Source of the DNA: Saccharomycopsis phalli | Taxonomy: Eukaryota > Ascomycota > Saccharomycetes > Ascoideales > Saccharomycopsidaceae | NCBI GenBank assembly: GCA_020342235.1 | Contig: CP073214.1 | Location: forward strand, 1,116,001 to 1,180,000 | Direction of reading: 5' to 3' | DNA: 64,000 nt | Shown: in pieces, positions 53,948-62,756 of the stretch | Position numbering within the stretch: position 1 is the first letter of the stretch | How the letters are laid out: each line of letters starts with the position of its first letter | The notes under the pieces: generated by a model | What the model was told of the DNA's origin: nothing | The model's database searches: none | The model's input: only the letters and a program-made list of their open reading frames with translations | Translations under genes and position numbers: made by a program

Positions 53948-54550
53948 GAAGCAACTGGTCGAAGGGGCACAACAGTATGGCCTAACAGCAGCTCTGTATG
54001 ACCTATTTTTGACGATCGACAATTCAAATTATTTTAGTGGTTTGTCCGAGTAAGCTAAAGTAGAGAAATAAATAATACATCATGAAGCATGAGCTAACAT
54101 TGTACAATTAATTACGTGTGTAAAGACAATCCCCAACATGAAATTGGGCCAAGAACAGTTTGGGAATTAAAAAGGGTTCAAACCTCGCAAACCTAATTGT
54201 CCATGGCGCTCATTCCCCTTTTGTCTAGATGTAATTAATTTATGTATGCGCCTAACAACCGTCAATCGCAATTATGCGTGGCCGCTTAAACACATTTCGT
54301 CTAGGCAAAACAAGTCAAAGGGGTAGGCTTATCCCTTTATACCACACTTTACAAATTATATTGTCAGTAGATTACTACGTAACTTCTAATTCAGTCATAC
54401 TACGCGAATTTCCAACAAACCTGCCATTCAACGAAAAAAAAAAAAACCAAAACTTTTTTTGTTTTTTTGTCTTTTCCCCCCCAGGCGATTAAGCCAAGCC
54501 GTTCTGGCACATTATCCGAACGACTAGAATACAGCCCAGTACTGCATCCA
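53948..54550. other. convergent intergenic region, no gene seen
   Basis: 600 bp between the zinc-knuckle gene and the SUA7 stop. It holds long A, T and C runs near 54436-54482 (ending CCCCCCCAGG). The look of a 3' splice site there is not tied to any exon. Confidence 0.5.
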
Positions 54551-55543
54551 TTAGATCTTGGCTTTACCACTGGAGATCCAGTATGGGTCGATCAAATCGG
54601 CCTTCTTTGCCTCCAACAACTTATAGCTGTTCTTTATCGTTCCCTCACTGACCCCGGTGCTTTTGGAAATTCTCGCTGGCGTCAAATCGGCTGAGAAAAG
54701 AAGCGCTGCCATGTAAATAACTGCAGCAGCAATGGTCGTTGGACTTCTTCCGCCCAACACCCCCGTCTCCTCCACTTTACGTGCAATGTACTCCGCCGCA
54801 TTTGTCACTTGGTTGTCCATGCCCAACCGGGCTCTTGATCGCCGGATTAAGTCCTCGGCAGTTGTTGTAGACGTGGACTCAGCCGCACTGTTGGTGCTGC
54901 TTCCCTTTTGCTCGATGATGCCCTTCATGATCTTGAACGTCTTGCCGATTTCCTTCTTTGGCACCTTGGTCAAGGCATACATCTCCTTGAAGGTACGGCC
55001 GACATTGGCCTTTCTACAGCCAATAAACATTGCCGTGGCCATGATTGCGTCCTGTGACTTCCCCTTGAGCGGCTTCTCCTCGTACGTCAACTTGTACACC
55101 TCCTTGGCGGCATCCTGGGCAATCTTTGGGAGGTCAAAAGTCACGCACATTTGTCCGATTTTCGAGAACGCAGCCAGCAACTGGTTGTCTTTACGGTCTA
55201 CCAAGCTCTTGCTCTGCGCTCTGTTTAAATCTCTACTCGACCGGGAGTCCTTCTTTGCGTCGAAGGCGATCAACGTAGACAACTGGTCTCCGTCCAATAA
55301 AGGATTCCCAGCACCTCCTACACGACTAGGGTCTCCTCCACTCTGATCGTCGTTCGAGAAAGTACGCCACTCTGACCTCGTGTCGATGATACGGTCGCAA
55401 ATCACCAAACCGCACTGTGAGCAAATCAAGTCGCCACTGGCATAGGCCTCAATCAACTGGGGAGGATACGTCTTACAATCGGGACATGTGAGCGTGATGT
55501 TCAAGTCTGGGCCATCGAAACTATCCTTTGATAAAACACTCAT
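54551..55543 (-). CDS. SUA7: general transcription factor TFIIB
   Basis: Bridges TBP and RNA polymerase II and sets the start site in the pre-initiation complex. The start is the ATG at 55543 (MSVLSKDSFDGPDLNITLTC); the codons upstream begin only at a TTG. The 330 aa (345 in S. cerevisiae) contain the zinc ribbon CPDC...CSQC (about 20-50), the B-finger or reader (VICDRIIDTRSEWRTF), and two cyclin-like repeats (about 120-210 and 235-320; KSQDAIMATAMFIGCRKANV, GRSPTTIAAAVIYMAALLF). The gene is preceded by TMS1 on the same strand with only 97 bp between them, including a TCACGTGC. Confidence 0.96.
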   Translation of the reverse strand: MSVLSKDSFDGPDLNITLTCPDCKTYPPQLIEAYASGDLICSQCGLVICDRIIDTRSEWRTFSNDDQSGGDPSRVGGAGNPLLDGDQLSTLIAFDAKKDSRSSRDLNRAQSKSLVDRKDNQLLAAFSKIGQMCVTFDLPKIAQDAAKEVYKLTYEEKPLKGKSQDAIMATAMFIGCRKANVGRTFKEMYALTKVPKKEIGKTFKIMKGIIEQKGSSTNSAAESTSTTTAEDLIRRSRARLGMDNQVTNAAEYIARKVEETGVLGGRSPTTIAAAVIYMAALLFSADLTPARISKSTGVSEGTIKNSYKLLEAKKADLIDPYWISSGKAKI

Positions 55544-55616
55544 TATACACTCCCTAATTATACCCGCAGAGCCACGCAAAACAACCCACTTGCAAGTTGC
55601 TTTTCACATAGTCCGG

Positions 55617-55624
55617 TCACGTGC
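55617..55624. promoter_or_regulatory. TCACGTGC before SUA7
   Basis: Cbf1-type E-box 74-81 bp upstream of the SUA7 ATG, inside the 97-bp gap to TMS1. Confidence 0.42.
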
Positions 55625-55640
55625 ACGGTGCACGGGTGTT

Positions 55641-57077
55641 CTACAAGGCCACTGCAAATCGGTCCGGCATGATCACGGGAGCCAATAATGACCAGCTGTA
55701 GAGTCCATAGCACACAATGGCACTCACCATCTTCACCACGCTGTAGAAATACGTCCGTCCAACCGGCACAAAATCGCCCAAGTCGCTCTGCTTCACGTTC
55801 ATTGTAAGTATCGTGGCAATAAACTGGGTCGCAAGGAAGAAGATCACGTGGAAGATAAAGTAGTTGTACTTGGTCGACGTCCGCTCCTCATCCTCATGAT
55901 CAGAATCATCGTAGTACCAGCTCGGGTCCTCCAAAGCACTGGCTGGTAATGCTCCTTCTGCCACCGCGTTGCGAATCGTCTCGATGCGCAAGTCGTCCAT
56001 TCTTCCTGGTTGGCTGGTGATCACCCGGTTTGAAGTCTCCTCATGACGGAAGTTACTGTTGGCGGCGGCCCGTGTTGTGGTGTAGGCAATTGCCATAAAC
56101 GTGAAGATCCCAGAGAGCAACACGTTGATGGTCTTGGTGCCTGAAGAGCGCACCACCGGGTTACACCGTCCGTCTGGCGCACTACAGCATGCGGAGAGGA
56201 TCAAGTACGTGCAGTATATGCACACCATTGCAGACTGGCCAAGCCCGTTTGACGGGTTGTGTTCGCGGATGGACTCATTGACGGACAACAACGTCACCAC
56301 AATCAGAAGAATCAAGTTGATGGTGATGAACGCTTGGTTCAACCCGCAGCCCTTGTTGGCAAAGAAAACGTACATGATCACCGTCAACACCACTGTGCCA
56401 ATGTACATTCCAACCGTGCCCCCAACCAAGAGATAGGTCCAAAACAGACCTCGGCCCAGGGAAATTTCCAACTCTTCCTCGTCGCCCAATTGCACCGCAG
56501 GGTATGACTCGTTCTGGATATGCTCCAAGCACATCTCGGACCACTCGTGGGCAAAGTCCACCAACAAAATCAAGCCAATGAGGTTGAACACCGCGGCCCC
56601 ACCAAGGGCGAAGTAGTTGCCGTAGATCTCGAAAAACCGGTCGGGGATTAGAAACGACACCACCAAGAACGTGAACCACAACACAAGCTTCAACGACCAC
56701 AACCCGTTCTGAATCACTGCCCGGCGGTTCGTGGTACTCTTGACCCCGACAAGCAGCAACGCGAGAATCAAGTGGAACACTGCCAAAGCAAAGTTGACTC
56801 GCTGGACACCAAAGAAGTTTGCGCCGTTCTCAAACTTGACAAGGCCAAATGTGAGTTTCTCAAGCCGCCTGATGGCCCACTTCAGAAGCATTACCCATGA
56901 GAGCACGCTGTTTACCAAAAAGAGAAGGGCATAAAACACTCGAGTGGCAATTGACGACGAGAAAGTGGTGTTGAACGCGTTTGTGAATGCCGAGCAGCAG
57001 GCCGCTCCGAGGCACGAGGCTATCCAGCCTCCGGCCATTTGCACGGGAAGTAGTGGTAAGGAGAGAGCAGCACCCAT
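55641..57077 (-). CDS. TMS1: SERINC-family membrane protein Tms1
   Basis: Serine-incorporator/TDE1 family protein with about eleven membrane segments in the vacuolar or Golgi membrane. The start is the ATG at 57077 (MGAALSLPLLPVQMAGGW); the codons upstream begin only at a GTG. The 478 aa match S. cerevisiae Tms1 (473). Family marks are the Cys-rich N-terminus SCLGAACCSAF, the loop VINYDFAHEWSEM-like LVDFAHEWSEMCLEH, and YCTYLILSACCSAPDGRCNP. A charged loop (about 365-420) contains SWYYDDSDHEDEE before the last helices. The molecular role in yeast is not settled. Confidence 0.95.
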   Translation of the reverse strand: MGAALSLPLLPVQMAGGWIASCLGAACCSAFTNAFNTTFSSSIATRVFYALLFLVNSVLSWVMLLKWAIRRLEKLTFGLVKFENGANFFGVQRVNFALAVFHLILALLLVGVKSTTNRRAVIQNGLWSLKLVLWFTFLVVSFLIPDRFFEIYGNYFALGGAAVFNLIGLILLVDFAHEWSEMCLEHIQNESYPAVQLGDEEELEISLGRGLFWTYLLVGGTVGMYIGTVVLTVIMYVFFANKGCGLNQAFITINLILLIVVTLLSVNESIREHNPSNGLGQSAMVCIYCTYLILSACCSAPDGRCNPVVRSSGTKTINVLLSGIFTFMAIAYTTTRAAANSNFRHEETSNRVITSQPGRMDDLRIETIRNAVAEGALPASALEDPSWYYDDSDHEDEERTSTKYNYFIFHVIFFLATQFIATILTMNVKQSDLGDFVPVGRTYFYSVVKMVSAIVCYGLYSWSLLAPVIMPDRFAVAL

Positions 57078-57110
57078 GTTGAGGGAAGCCAGTGGCACCT
57101 CTTTTATTTT

Positions 57111-57126
57111 CACGTGTGGTCACGTG
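57111..57126. promoter_or_regulatory. double CACGTG before TMS1
   Basis: CACGTG at 57111 and again at 57121, ten bases apart, 34-50 bp upstream of the TMS1 ATG. Confidence 0.45.
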
Positions 57127-57179
57127 CGGAGATGGCGAGGGCGATTGGGCAATGCGGAGTGCAGACAAGTGGGATTATA

Positions 57180-57425
57180 GTTTGGGAATAATTGAACAAC
57201 TTGGGAAGATTGGGAATATTGGAATATTGGGAATGTTGGGAATATATAAGAATATTTGAGAATATTTAAGATTATTTAAAAATACTTGAAAATATTTGAA
57301 CATCGTCCAAAGTGAAACTGTAAATGAAAACTATAAATGAAAACTATAAATGAAAACTTAAAGTGAAACCCAGTGAAAACCAGTGCAAACCACGAAAAAC
57401 TACAGTGCAAACCACGAAAATCAAA
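57180..57425. repeat. two degenerate short-period repeats
   Basis: 57180-57300 contains GGGAATATTGG and GAATATTTGA words at 10-12 bp spacing. 57315-57425 contains the 12-bp unit AAATGAAAACTAT (three copies), then CAGTGAAAAC/CAGTGCAAACCACGAAAA. It lies between divergent TMS1 and the Zn2Cys6 gene. Confidence 0.75.
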
Positions 57426-57682
57426 TGACACCATGCGCGATGGCAATGCGATGAAAAATTGTCCAGAAAGAGTAAGCCTCCGCCACAATAGACATGTGCT
57501 GCTACGTTTTCTCGGAGCCTCCATTTGGCGGGTACGTCGGATATTTTAGCATATAGTCTTCTCTAACCGACATTGGCGAAGCTCCAGATGTGCATGAATA
57601 CACCGGTACAATTGGGCAACTTTGTCATTGGAGAATGGCCATGCGGCGTAAGTCAGTAGCCCCAACCCCGCGCTGCTAGACG

Positions 57683-57691
57683 TTTACCCGG
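57683..57691 (+). promoter_or_regulatory. TTTACCCGG, Reb1-like site before the 860-aa Zn2Cys6 gene
   Basis: Located 78-86 bp upstream of the ATG at 57769. Confidence 0.45.
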
Positions 57692-57768
57692 CTAAGTATC
57701 ATTAGGTACTCCACATAGTAGAGCAGGTGTAACATGAAAACCATCCGCCATACGGGGGCAGAAAATAT

Positions 57769-60351
57769 ATGAACGACACCATGACCGCAAAAGAGGATGT
57801 GCATATCAAGGGTCGCAAGCGGTCCAAGTCTGATCTCTCGGAGTCTGAAATGAAGCGCAACCGTGCCAAGAGGGCATGCACCAAATGCCAGCTGCGCAAG
57901 ACAAAGTGCTCAGGAGAACGACCCTGTAAATATTGTATTCTGGTCAAGAGGCCGAACGAGTGTGTGTTTATAATCAAGGAGAAGCCGAAAATCATCACGG
58001 TGCAGGAGCTGTATGTGATTCTGCTCAAGCGACGCATCAAGGAGCTAGAGGAGAAACACGCCACTGATACCGAGTTGGATCGCCGGATGCTGCTTAACCA
58101 TATCATAAACGAACAGCTGAAGCTGACGTCGGGCGAGTCCTCCGCCGAGAAAAGCCCCGAGGCCTATGTTTTAGAAAAGGAGCTTCTGGTGTACAATCTC
58201 TTGGTCGAGACCAATGTGCGATACATTACCAACTACCAAATATTCCTCGGGAACTCAAACTGCACAAAGTACAACTTGACGATCCAGAACGTCTTGACCG
58301 ACAAAATCAACCAGATTATACGCGGGTACAATTCGCAGTATGGGCTCGGAACCAAGGAGCTTCCGCCGCCGGAACTCCCAACCGTGTTCTTCAAGCTGGA
58401 AAAATTGCGCTGGAACCTGCTGACGTTCACCGGCGTCGATTTGCCCGACAAGGAGACGTTACAGTCGGTCGTGGGCCGTGGGTTCAGCTTTGTAGGCGAG
58501 GATATGCTCGTGGTCAATGCCTCGGAAATGTTTAGGGTCATTGACAAGTTGTACGACCCGACTAGTGGATACAGCATCAAGAAAATCAGCGATGATGACG
58601 GGTATCCGACGTTCAAGTTGCAGGTCATCCAGCTCTTGATTCTCATGGCCATTGGCGAAGTGGTGATTCTGACCCGGCAGCTGGTCAGCGGAGACAACCA
58701 GATTCCAGGGTTCCCGTACTTTTACCAGGCAGTCGTGCTATTTGAGGATCTTTTTGAAGAGTGCTCCCTCGTGTACATTGAAACCACACTTCTCTTGGCC
58801 TTGTACTCGCTCGTATTGAATCGCAAGGATTCGGCATATGTCTACACTGGGATTGCAATCAGGCTTGCGTATACCATGGGGTTGCATCGAAAGGGACAGG
58901 TGGAGGACTACATGAGCGAAAAGCGGAAGCGACTCTGGTGGAGCTGCTACGTCTTGGACAAGTTCGTCACAATACGCCTTGGGCATCCGGTGATGGTGCA
59001 CGAGGGAAGCATAGACGTGGAGTTGCCGCTGAACCGGCCGGGATTTCCCAAGGCCAAGTATCTTATTGAGCAGATCAAGCTTGCCAAGATTAGCGGCATC
59101 ATTTTAAACAAGATCTACAACATCAAAAAGAGCCGCAAGTTCAAGGATAGCTTCATTGTTAGCGTCCACGAGATCTTGAACTTGTTGCGAAGCTGGTATA
59201 GCCAGTTGGATGTCAGCCGCGACTGGCTTCCCCGTACCCAGAGCAGCCTAAAGTTGGACTACCTCGACGTCGATACCGGCAGAAAGCGACAGACATACTC
59301 GCTCCACTTGAACTACAACTACAACATCATCCTCACCACACGCCCGCTTTTGCTCTATGTGTTCAAGGATATCCTCTCAGCGACAAATGACGTCGAGCAC
59401 TCGCCCACGACCCTCGGTATTCTCAAGTCGTGCATCAATGCGTCGTTGGTCAACTCCAAAATCGTGAGCGTGTTGTGGGCCAACGACTCGTACGAGTTGT
59501 TTGGCTTGTTCGACAACAACTATCTCTTTGGTGCAGCTTTGGTGCTCTTGTTGGTCAACTTCACCAAAAACTACAGCCCGCATGGCGCCGCCTTGTTCTC
59601 CAAGATTTTCCACGGCAAATCCGACCTCAGCCAGAAGGAGCTCACCACAAAAATCAAATTCGGCGTCTCCTTGCTCCGTCGCGGAAGCCAGAATGGGTCC
59701 ATCACCTCCAAGGTTTACCATTGGCAGCTCACCAACCTCATGACCTTGCTCGAGAAGTTGAACTATCTCAAGGGCAGAAACGCGTCCCGTCCAGAGATTA
59801 TTACCAAGTTGGAGTGTGTCACCGCAGACTGTGTCGACACCTTGAACCTGGTTCCAGAGGAGTCTGTCTCGGAAAACACGCCAGTGCAAAGCAGCCATGT
59901 ATTTGACCGGCCACCGGAATCCGGGGCCAAAGATGCAAGCCAGGGCTCGACCCCGTCGTACATTGAGCTGGAGTTTAACCAGAATGACTACAACTTGTTG
60001 AACGATGAGCTCTTGTCGGAGTTCTTGGATTACAATGGCTGGAAACAGTTTAGCCCCTCGGAGGATCTATTTAGTATGCCGGAGGACGTGCCTACTCAGC
60101 CGGAGGACAGAATCTCGCAAGATGACAGGCACTCGCAAGATGACAGGATCAAACTAGTTGACAGGATTAAACCAGTTGACAGGATCAAGCAGGAGGACAT
60201 GTCCGATTCTCACGAAGACATGCTTGAGTTCAAAACGAGGCGCAAGACCGCGCCCCACAAGGAGAAGGACAGCTTCAAGAACGAAATTGATTTCTTCAAC
60301 GATATTATGAGCATTTTTGTGTTGCCTGAGGTTGCAAAGGACCCGGAATAA
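57769..60351 (+). CDS. Zn(II)2Cys6 transcription factor
   Basis: An 860-aa zinc-cluster regulator. The cysteines are C37, C40, C47, C53, C56 and C65 (spacing 2-6-5-2-8) in RACTKCQLRKTKCSGERPCK. A short linker and coiled coil follow (VILLKRRIKELEEKHATD). The fungal-specific regulatory domain is at about 250-470 and includes the family motif AIRLAYTMGLHRKG and RKRLWWSCYVLDKFV. The C-terminal region is acidic with a degenerate repeat DRI-x-x-x-DRIK-x-VDRIK and may be an activation domain. The orthologue is not assigned. The next ATG is codon 5. It is tail to tail with the hydrolase gene (20 bp between stops). Confidence 0.92.
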   Translation: MNDTMTAKEDVHIKGRKRSKSDLSESEMKRNRAKRACTKCQLRKTKCSGERPCKYCILVKRPNECVFIIKEKPKIITVQELYVILLKRRIKELEEKHATDTELDRRMLLNHIINEQLKLTSGESSAEKSPEAYVLEKELLVYNLLVETNVRYITNYQIFLGNSNCTKYNLTIQNVLTDKINQIIRGYNSQYGLGTKELPPPELPTVFFKLEKLRWNLLTFTGVDLPDKETLQSVVGRGFSFVGEDMLVVNASEMFRVIDKLYDPTSGYSIKKISDDDGYPTFKLQVIQLLILMAIGEVVILTRQLVSGDNQIPGFPYFYQAVVLFEDLFEECSLVYIETTLLLALYSLVLNRKDSAYVYTGIAIRLAYTMGLHRKGQVEDYMSEKRKRLWWSCYVLDKFVTIRLGHPVMVHEGSIDVELPLNRPGFPKAKYLIEQIKLAKISGIILNKIYNIKKSRKFKDSFIVSVHEILNLLRSWYSQLDVSRDWLPRTQSSLKLDYLDVDTGRKRQTYSLHLNYNYNIILTTRPLLLYVFKDILSATNDVEHSPTTLGILKSCINASLVNSKIVSVLWANDSYELFGLFDNNYLFGAALVLLLVNFTKNYSPHGAALFSKIFHGKSDLSQKELTTKIKFGVSLLRRGSQNGSITSKVYHWQLTNLMTLLEKLNYLKGRNASRPEIITKLECVTADCVDTLNLVPEESVSENTPVQSSHVFDRPPESGAKDASQGSTPSYIELEFNQNDYNLLNDELLSEFLDYNGWKQFSPSEDLFSMPEDVPTQPEDRISQDDRHSQDDRIKLVDRIKPVDRIKQEDMSDSHEDMLEFKTRRKTAPHKEKDSFKNEIDFFNDIMSIFVLPEVAKDPE

Positions 60352-60370
60352 CGTATGTACACTAGGATAG

Positions 60371-61339
60371 TCATAATTTTGCCCGTCGCAATCGGACGTT
60401 CAAGTGATTGGTAACCACTTGTAGAAACTCGTCAGGATGCTCGTGACAACAGCTGTGTGATCCGCTCATCATCACACTGGTGCCATTCCGGTGCATCGAG
60501 TATACCCTCCGCACATCATCAATTGAAAGCAAGTCCAACTTGGCTCCGTACACATAGGTTGTGTACACACCTGTAAACGGAATCACCTTGGAGCCTAGAT
60601 TTAGAATCGCCCTGGGGGTCCCAAAAAGGTACATTACATTGTCAGCGGCCAACTTAAGCTCCACTTTCCGCTCGCCAGTATAATTCTCATTGTAACGCAC
60701 CAAGTCGTCGTCAATGTACAAGTCTTCCACCACCGGCTTCCAAGGGACGCTCCGTGTGCTCTTGACATACCGACGAGCTTCCTGCTCCGACGCAAACTGG
60801 TTTCTGAACTTTCTAATAATCAACGGCGACACTTTCAAAAACTTTGGCCATGACTCGTACGCATAGCAAATCGGCTCCACAGTAATCACCAGATCAACCC
60901 AGTTTGGCCGGAGAAACGCCATGTAGTTCACAACATACCCACCATATGAATGGCCCACCAATACTACCAGGCCTTTTACCTCTTTGGCCAACACCTTCAA
61001 GTAATCTTCGGCAGTATCCCGCCAGTCCATCCCCGGGGCTAGCATACTTTTGTTGTACACATACGAATCGCCATGGGCCCGGCAGTCTGGGGCTATTACA
61101 ACGTCAATCTGCCACTGGGCATTGTCAATGTGATACAATTTGTCAATGAGATAGTGCCACACCCGCTTGTTGACAGTGGCCCCATGCGCAAATAGCAAAT
61201 TGTACTTCCTCTTGGCAGGATCTAGCCTCTTGGCAACGTACTTGTTATAACAAATCTGCACATGGTCCGACTTGGAGAGTGTAGGATTCGACAGCGGAAA
61301 TGTTCCGTCGGTGTAATGCGTAGTGCATGTGTAGGTCAT
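60371..61339 (-). CDS. alpha/beta hydrolase with PTS1 (AKL), Lpx1-like
   Basis: 322 aa from the ATG at 61339 (MTYTCTTHYTDGTFPL). A longer frame starts at 61405, but that ATG overlaps a TATATATA box and adds no homology. The fold shows the oxyanion loop FAHGATVNKRVWHYL, the nucleophile elbow GHSYGGY and a late His in SGSHSCC. The C-terminus is AKL, a peroxisomal signal. The layout and the DCRAHGDS...DWRDTAEDYLK region resemble S. cerevisiae Lpx1, a peroxisomal lipase. The next gene upstream is its diverged tandem copy ending SKL. The substrate is unknown; an acyl ester or acyl-CoA is inferred. Confidence 0.85.
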   Translation of the reverse strand: MTYTCTTHYTDGTFPLSNPTLSKSDHVQICYNKYVAKRLDPAKRKYNLLFAHGATVNKRVWHYLIDKLYHIDNAQWQIDVVIAPDCRAHGDSYVYNKSMLAPGMDWRDTAEDYLKVLAKEVKGLVVLVGHSYGGYVVNYMAFLRPNWVDLVITVEPICYAYESWPKFLKVSPLIIRKFRNQFASEQEARRYVKSTRSVPWKPVVEDLYIDDDLVRYNENYTGERKVELKLAADNVMYLFGTPRAILNLGSKVIPFTGVYTTYVYGAKLDLLSIDDVRRVYSMHRNGTSVMMSGSHSCCHEHPDEFLQVVTNHLNVRLRRAKL

Positions 61340-61403
61340 ATATAATGGCAAGGTCCGTCCTTTGTTGAAATAAAACACGCAGTAGCCTACGCTGGGATAA
61401 AGC

Positions 61404-61411
61404 ATATATAC
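61404..61411 (-). promoter_or_regulatory. TATA box of the AKL hydrolase gene
   Basis: ATATATAC reading, about 65 bp upstream of the preferred ATG at 61339. Confidence 0.45.
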
Positions 61412-61431
61412 GCACTACACCAAGTTCCATG

Positions 61432-62256
61432 TTATAATTTGCTGCGCCAATAGGTCTTGAGAAATCCGTTCTTTATATAATCTTCCTTCAATGTATTATA
61501 TAATCCTCGGCGACGATCCTCGTCCATCGTCTCGGGTACCCCAAACGTCCCTTGGCTGACCCGCGAGTCAATATGGAGCAAAAGATAGCTGAGGAACAAG
61601 GCATGGTTCGAAAATATGGCATAGTGACCCCCTTCAAACATATGTGTAGTGGTATTGCGCCATAGAGAACTCACATAATCAGTCTCGCTCTGGGTCTGCC
61701 AATTTCCAGTAATATATGTCACCGGTATCGTAATTTCCTCGAAAAACTCACCAGCTAGTTTCATTTGCCCACCAAGGTTGTCCCAGTCACCATAAGAAAA
61801 CGGATCATTAAGTAACATAGAATCAATCAAAGAGGGCTTGCTATATGCTATCCAGCTAGATAAAAATCCCCCATATGAGTGTCCAATTAAAATATTATTT
61901 CCATAGTATTGCATGTGCTCCTTGACAATAATCTCCTTGTAGTCTTCACTAGCATCTCTCCAATCAAATGCATCAACCCCCGCACAGTTCTTATTGGCAA
62001 GGTACGATTCACCAGTATTGTAGCAATCAGGCACGACAATTGTATTGATTTGCCACCCTGGGTTTTCGTAATTTATCAATGCGTCGATAATATCAGACCA
62101 GGATTCCTTGTTGGTGTCGATGCCATGCGCAAACAATAGATTAAAGCTCGGGAGATTCGTCAAATTTTGGTTCTGATATTTGTTGTAGATTATGGTATAA
62201 TTTTCCCCGGTATTTCTTTTACCAGTCTGTATGTGTTCTTTAGTTAGTGTGAACAT
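61432..62256 (-). CDS. alpha/beta hydrolase with PTS1 (SKL), Lpx1-like paralogue
   Basis: 274 aa. Marks: FAHGIDTNKESWSDIIDAL, DCYNTGESYLANKNC, DWRDASEDYKEI, the nucleophile elbow GHSYGGF and a late His in EGGHYAIFSNH. The C-terminus is SKL, the classic peroxisomal signal. It shares domain order and many motifs with the downstream hydrolase, so the two arose by tandem duplication and have diverged strongly. A TATATATG box lies about 60 bp upstream (62317). The codon mix is more AT-rich than in the neighbour. Confidence 0.87.
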   Translation of the reverse strand: MFTLTKEHIQTGKRNTGENYTIIYNKYQNQNLTNLPSFNLLFAHGIDTNKESWSDIIDALINYENPGWQINTIVVPDCYNTGESYLANKNCAGVDAFDWRDASEDYKEIIVKEHMQYYGNNILIGHSYGGFLSSWIAYSKPSLIDSMLLNDPFSYGDWDNLGGQMKLAGEFFEEITIPVTYITGNWQTQSETDYVSSLWRNTTTHMFEGGHYAIFSNHALFLSYLLLHIDSRVSQGTFGVPETMDEDRRRGLYNTLKEDYIKNGFLKTYWRSKL

Positions 62257-62756
62257 CTTGTCGAAAAGCCACTAGATGCCGATGATTTCTATTGAACATG
62301 CATCGAATAGCCGGCTTATATATGTTACATCCCTCAGCCTCATACCAAACATACCTAAGCCTTTATACCAAACATACATCAGCCTTTATACCAAACCTAT
62401 CCAAGCCTTTGGACCAAATCTCTCTTAGCCATTATACTAAGTCTCTCTTAGTCATTATACTAGATTGCTCTTAGCCTCTCTACCCAATCTTCCTCGGCTT
62501 ATACCAAATCTTCCTCAGATTATACGCAAAATCCCCATCTAAAATAAAATGCTATTTATACTCCTTCCGATTAAAGTCTCAGTGTAACGTAAAGAATGTA
62601 TTGTAGAAACACTATACATCCCCGCAGCTGAGTATCCCTGTATGACTTATAACTGAATACTACAAACAAGAGGTCACTAACTTTAAACCAGTCTTTGAAA
62701 TATTTACTTTGGCTTGCTCTGATCACTGATATACCCGCAACTTTACCTACTACAAA
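62257..62756. other. intergenic region with degenerate repeats
   Basis: 500 bp between the SKL hydrolase start and the stop of the T5orf172 gene. The left part is the TATA-containing promoter; the middle holds the 23-bp repeats listed separately; the right part shows nothing. Confidence 0.6.
62340..62530. repeat. 23-bp degenerate tandem repeat, about eight copies
   Basis: Unit of the type TACCAAACATACCTAAGCC plus TTTA. Copies drift to the right (TACTAAGTCTCTCTTAG, TACCAAATCTTCCTCAG). This array is older than the exact repeats elsewhere in the window, judging by its divergence. Confidence 0.8.

Noticed and set aside
54430-54490. Poly-T and CCCCCCCAGG as an intron 3' splice site
   Set aside because: No branch site or matching exon; the adjacent coding sequence is SUA7 on the other strand.
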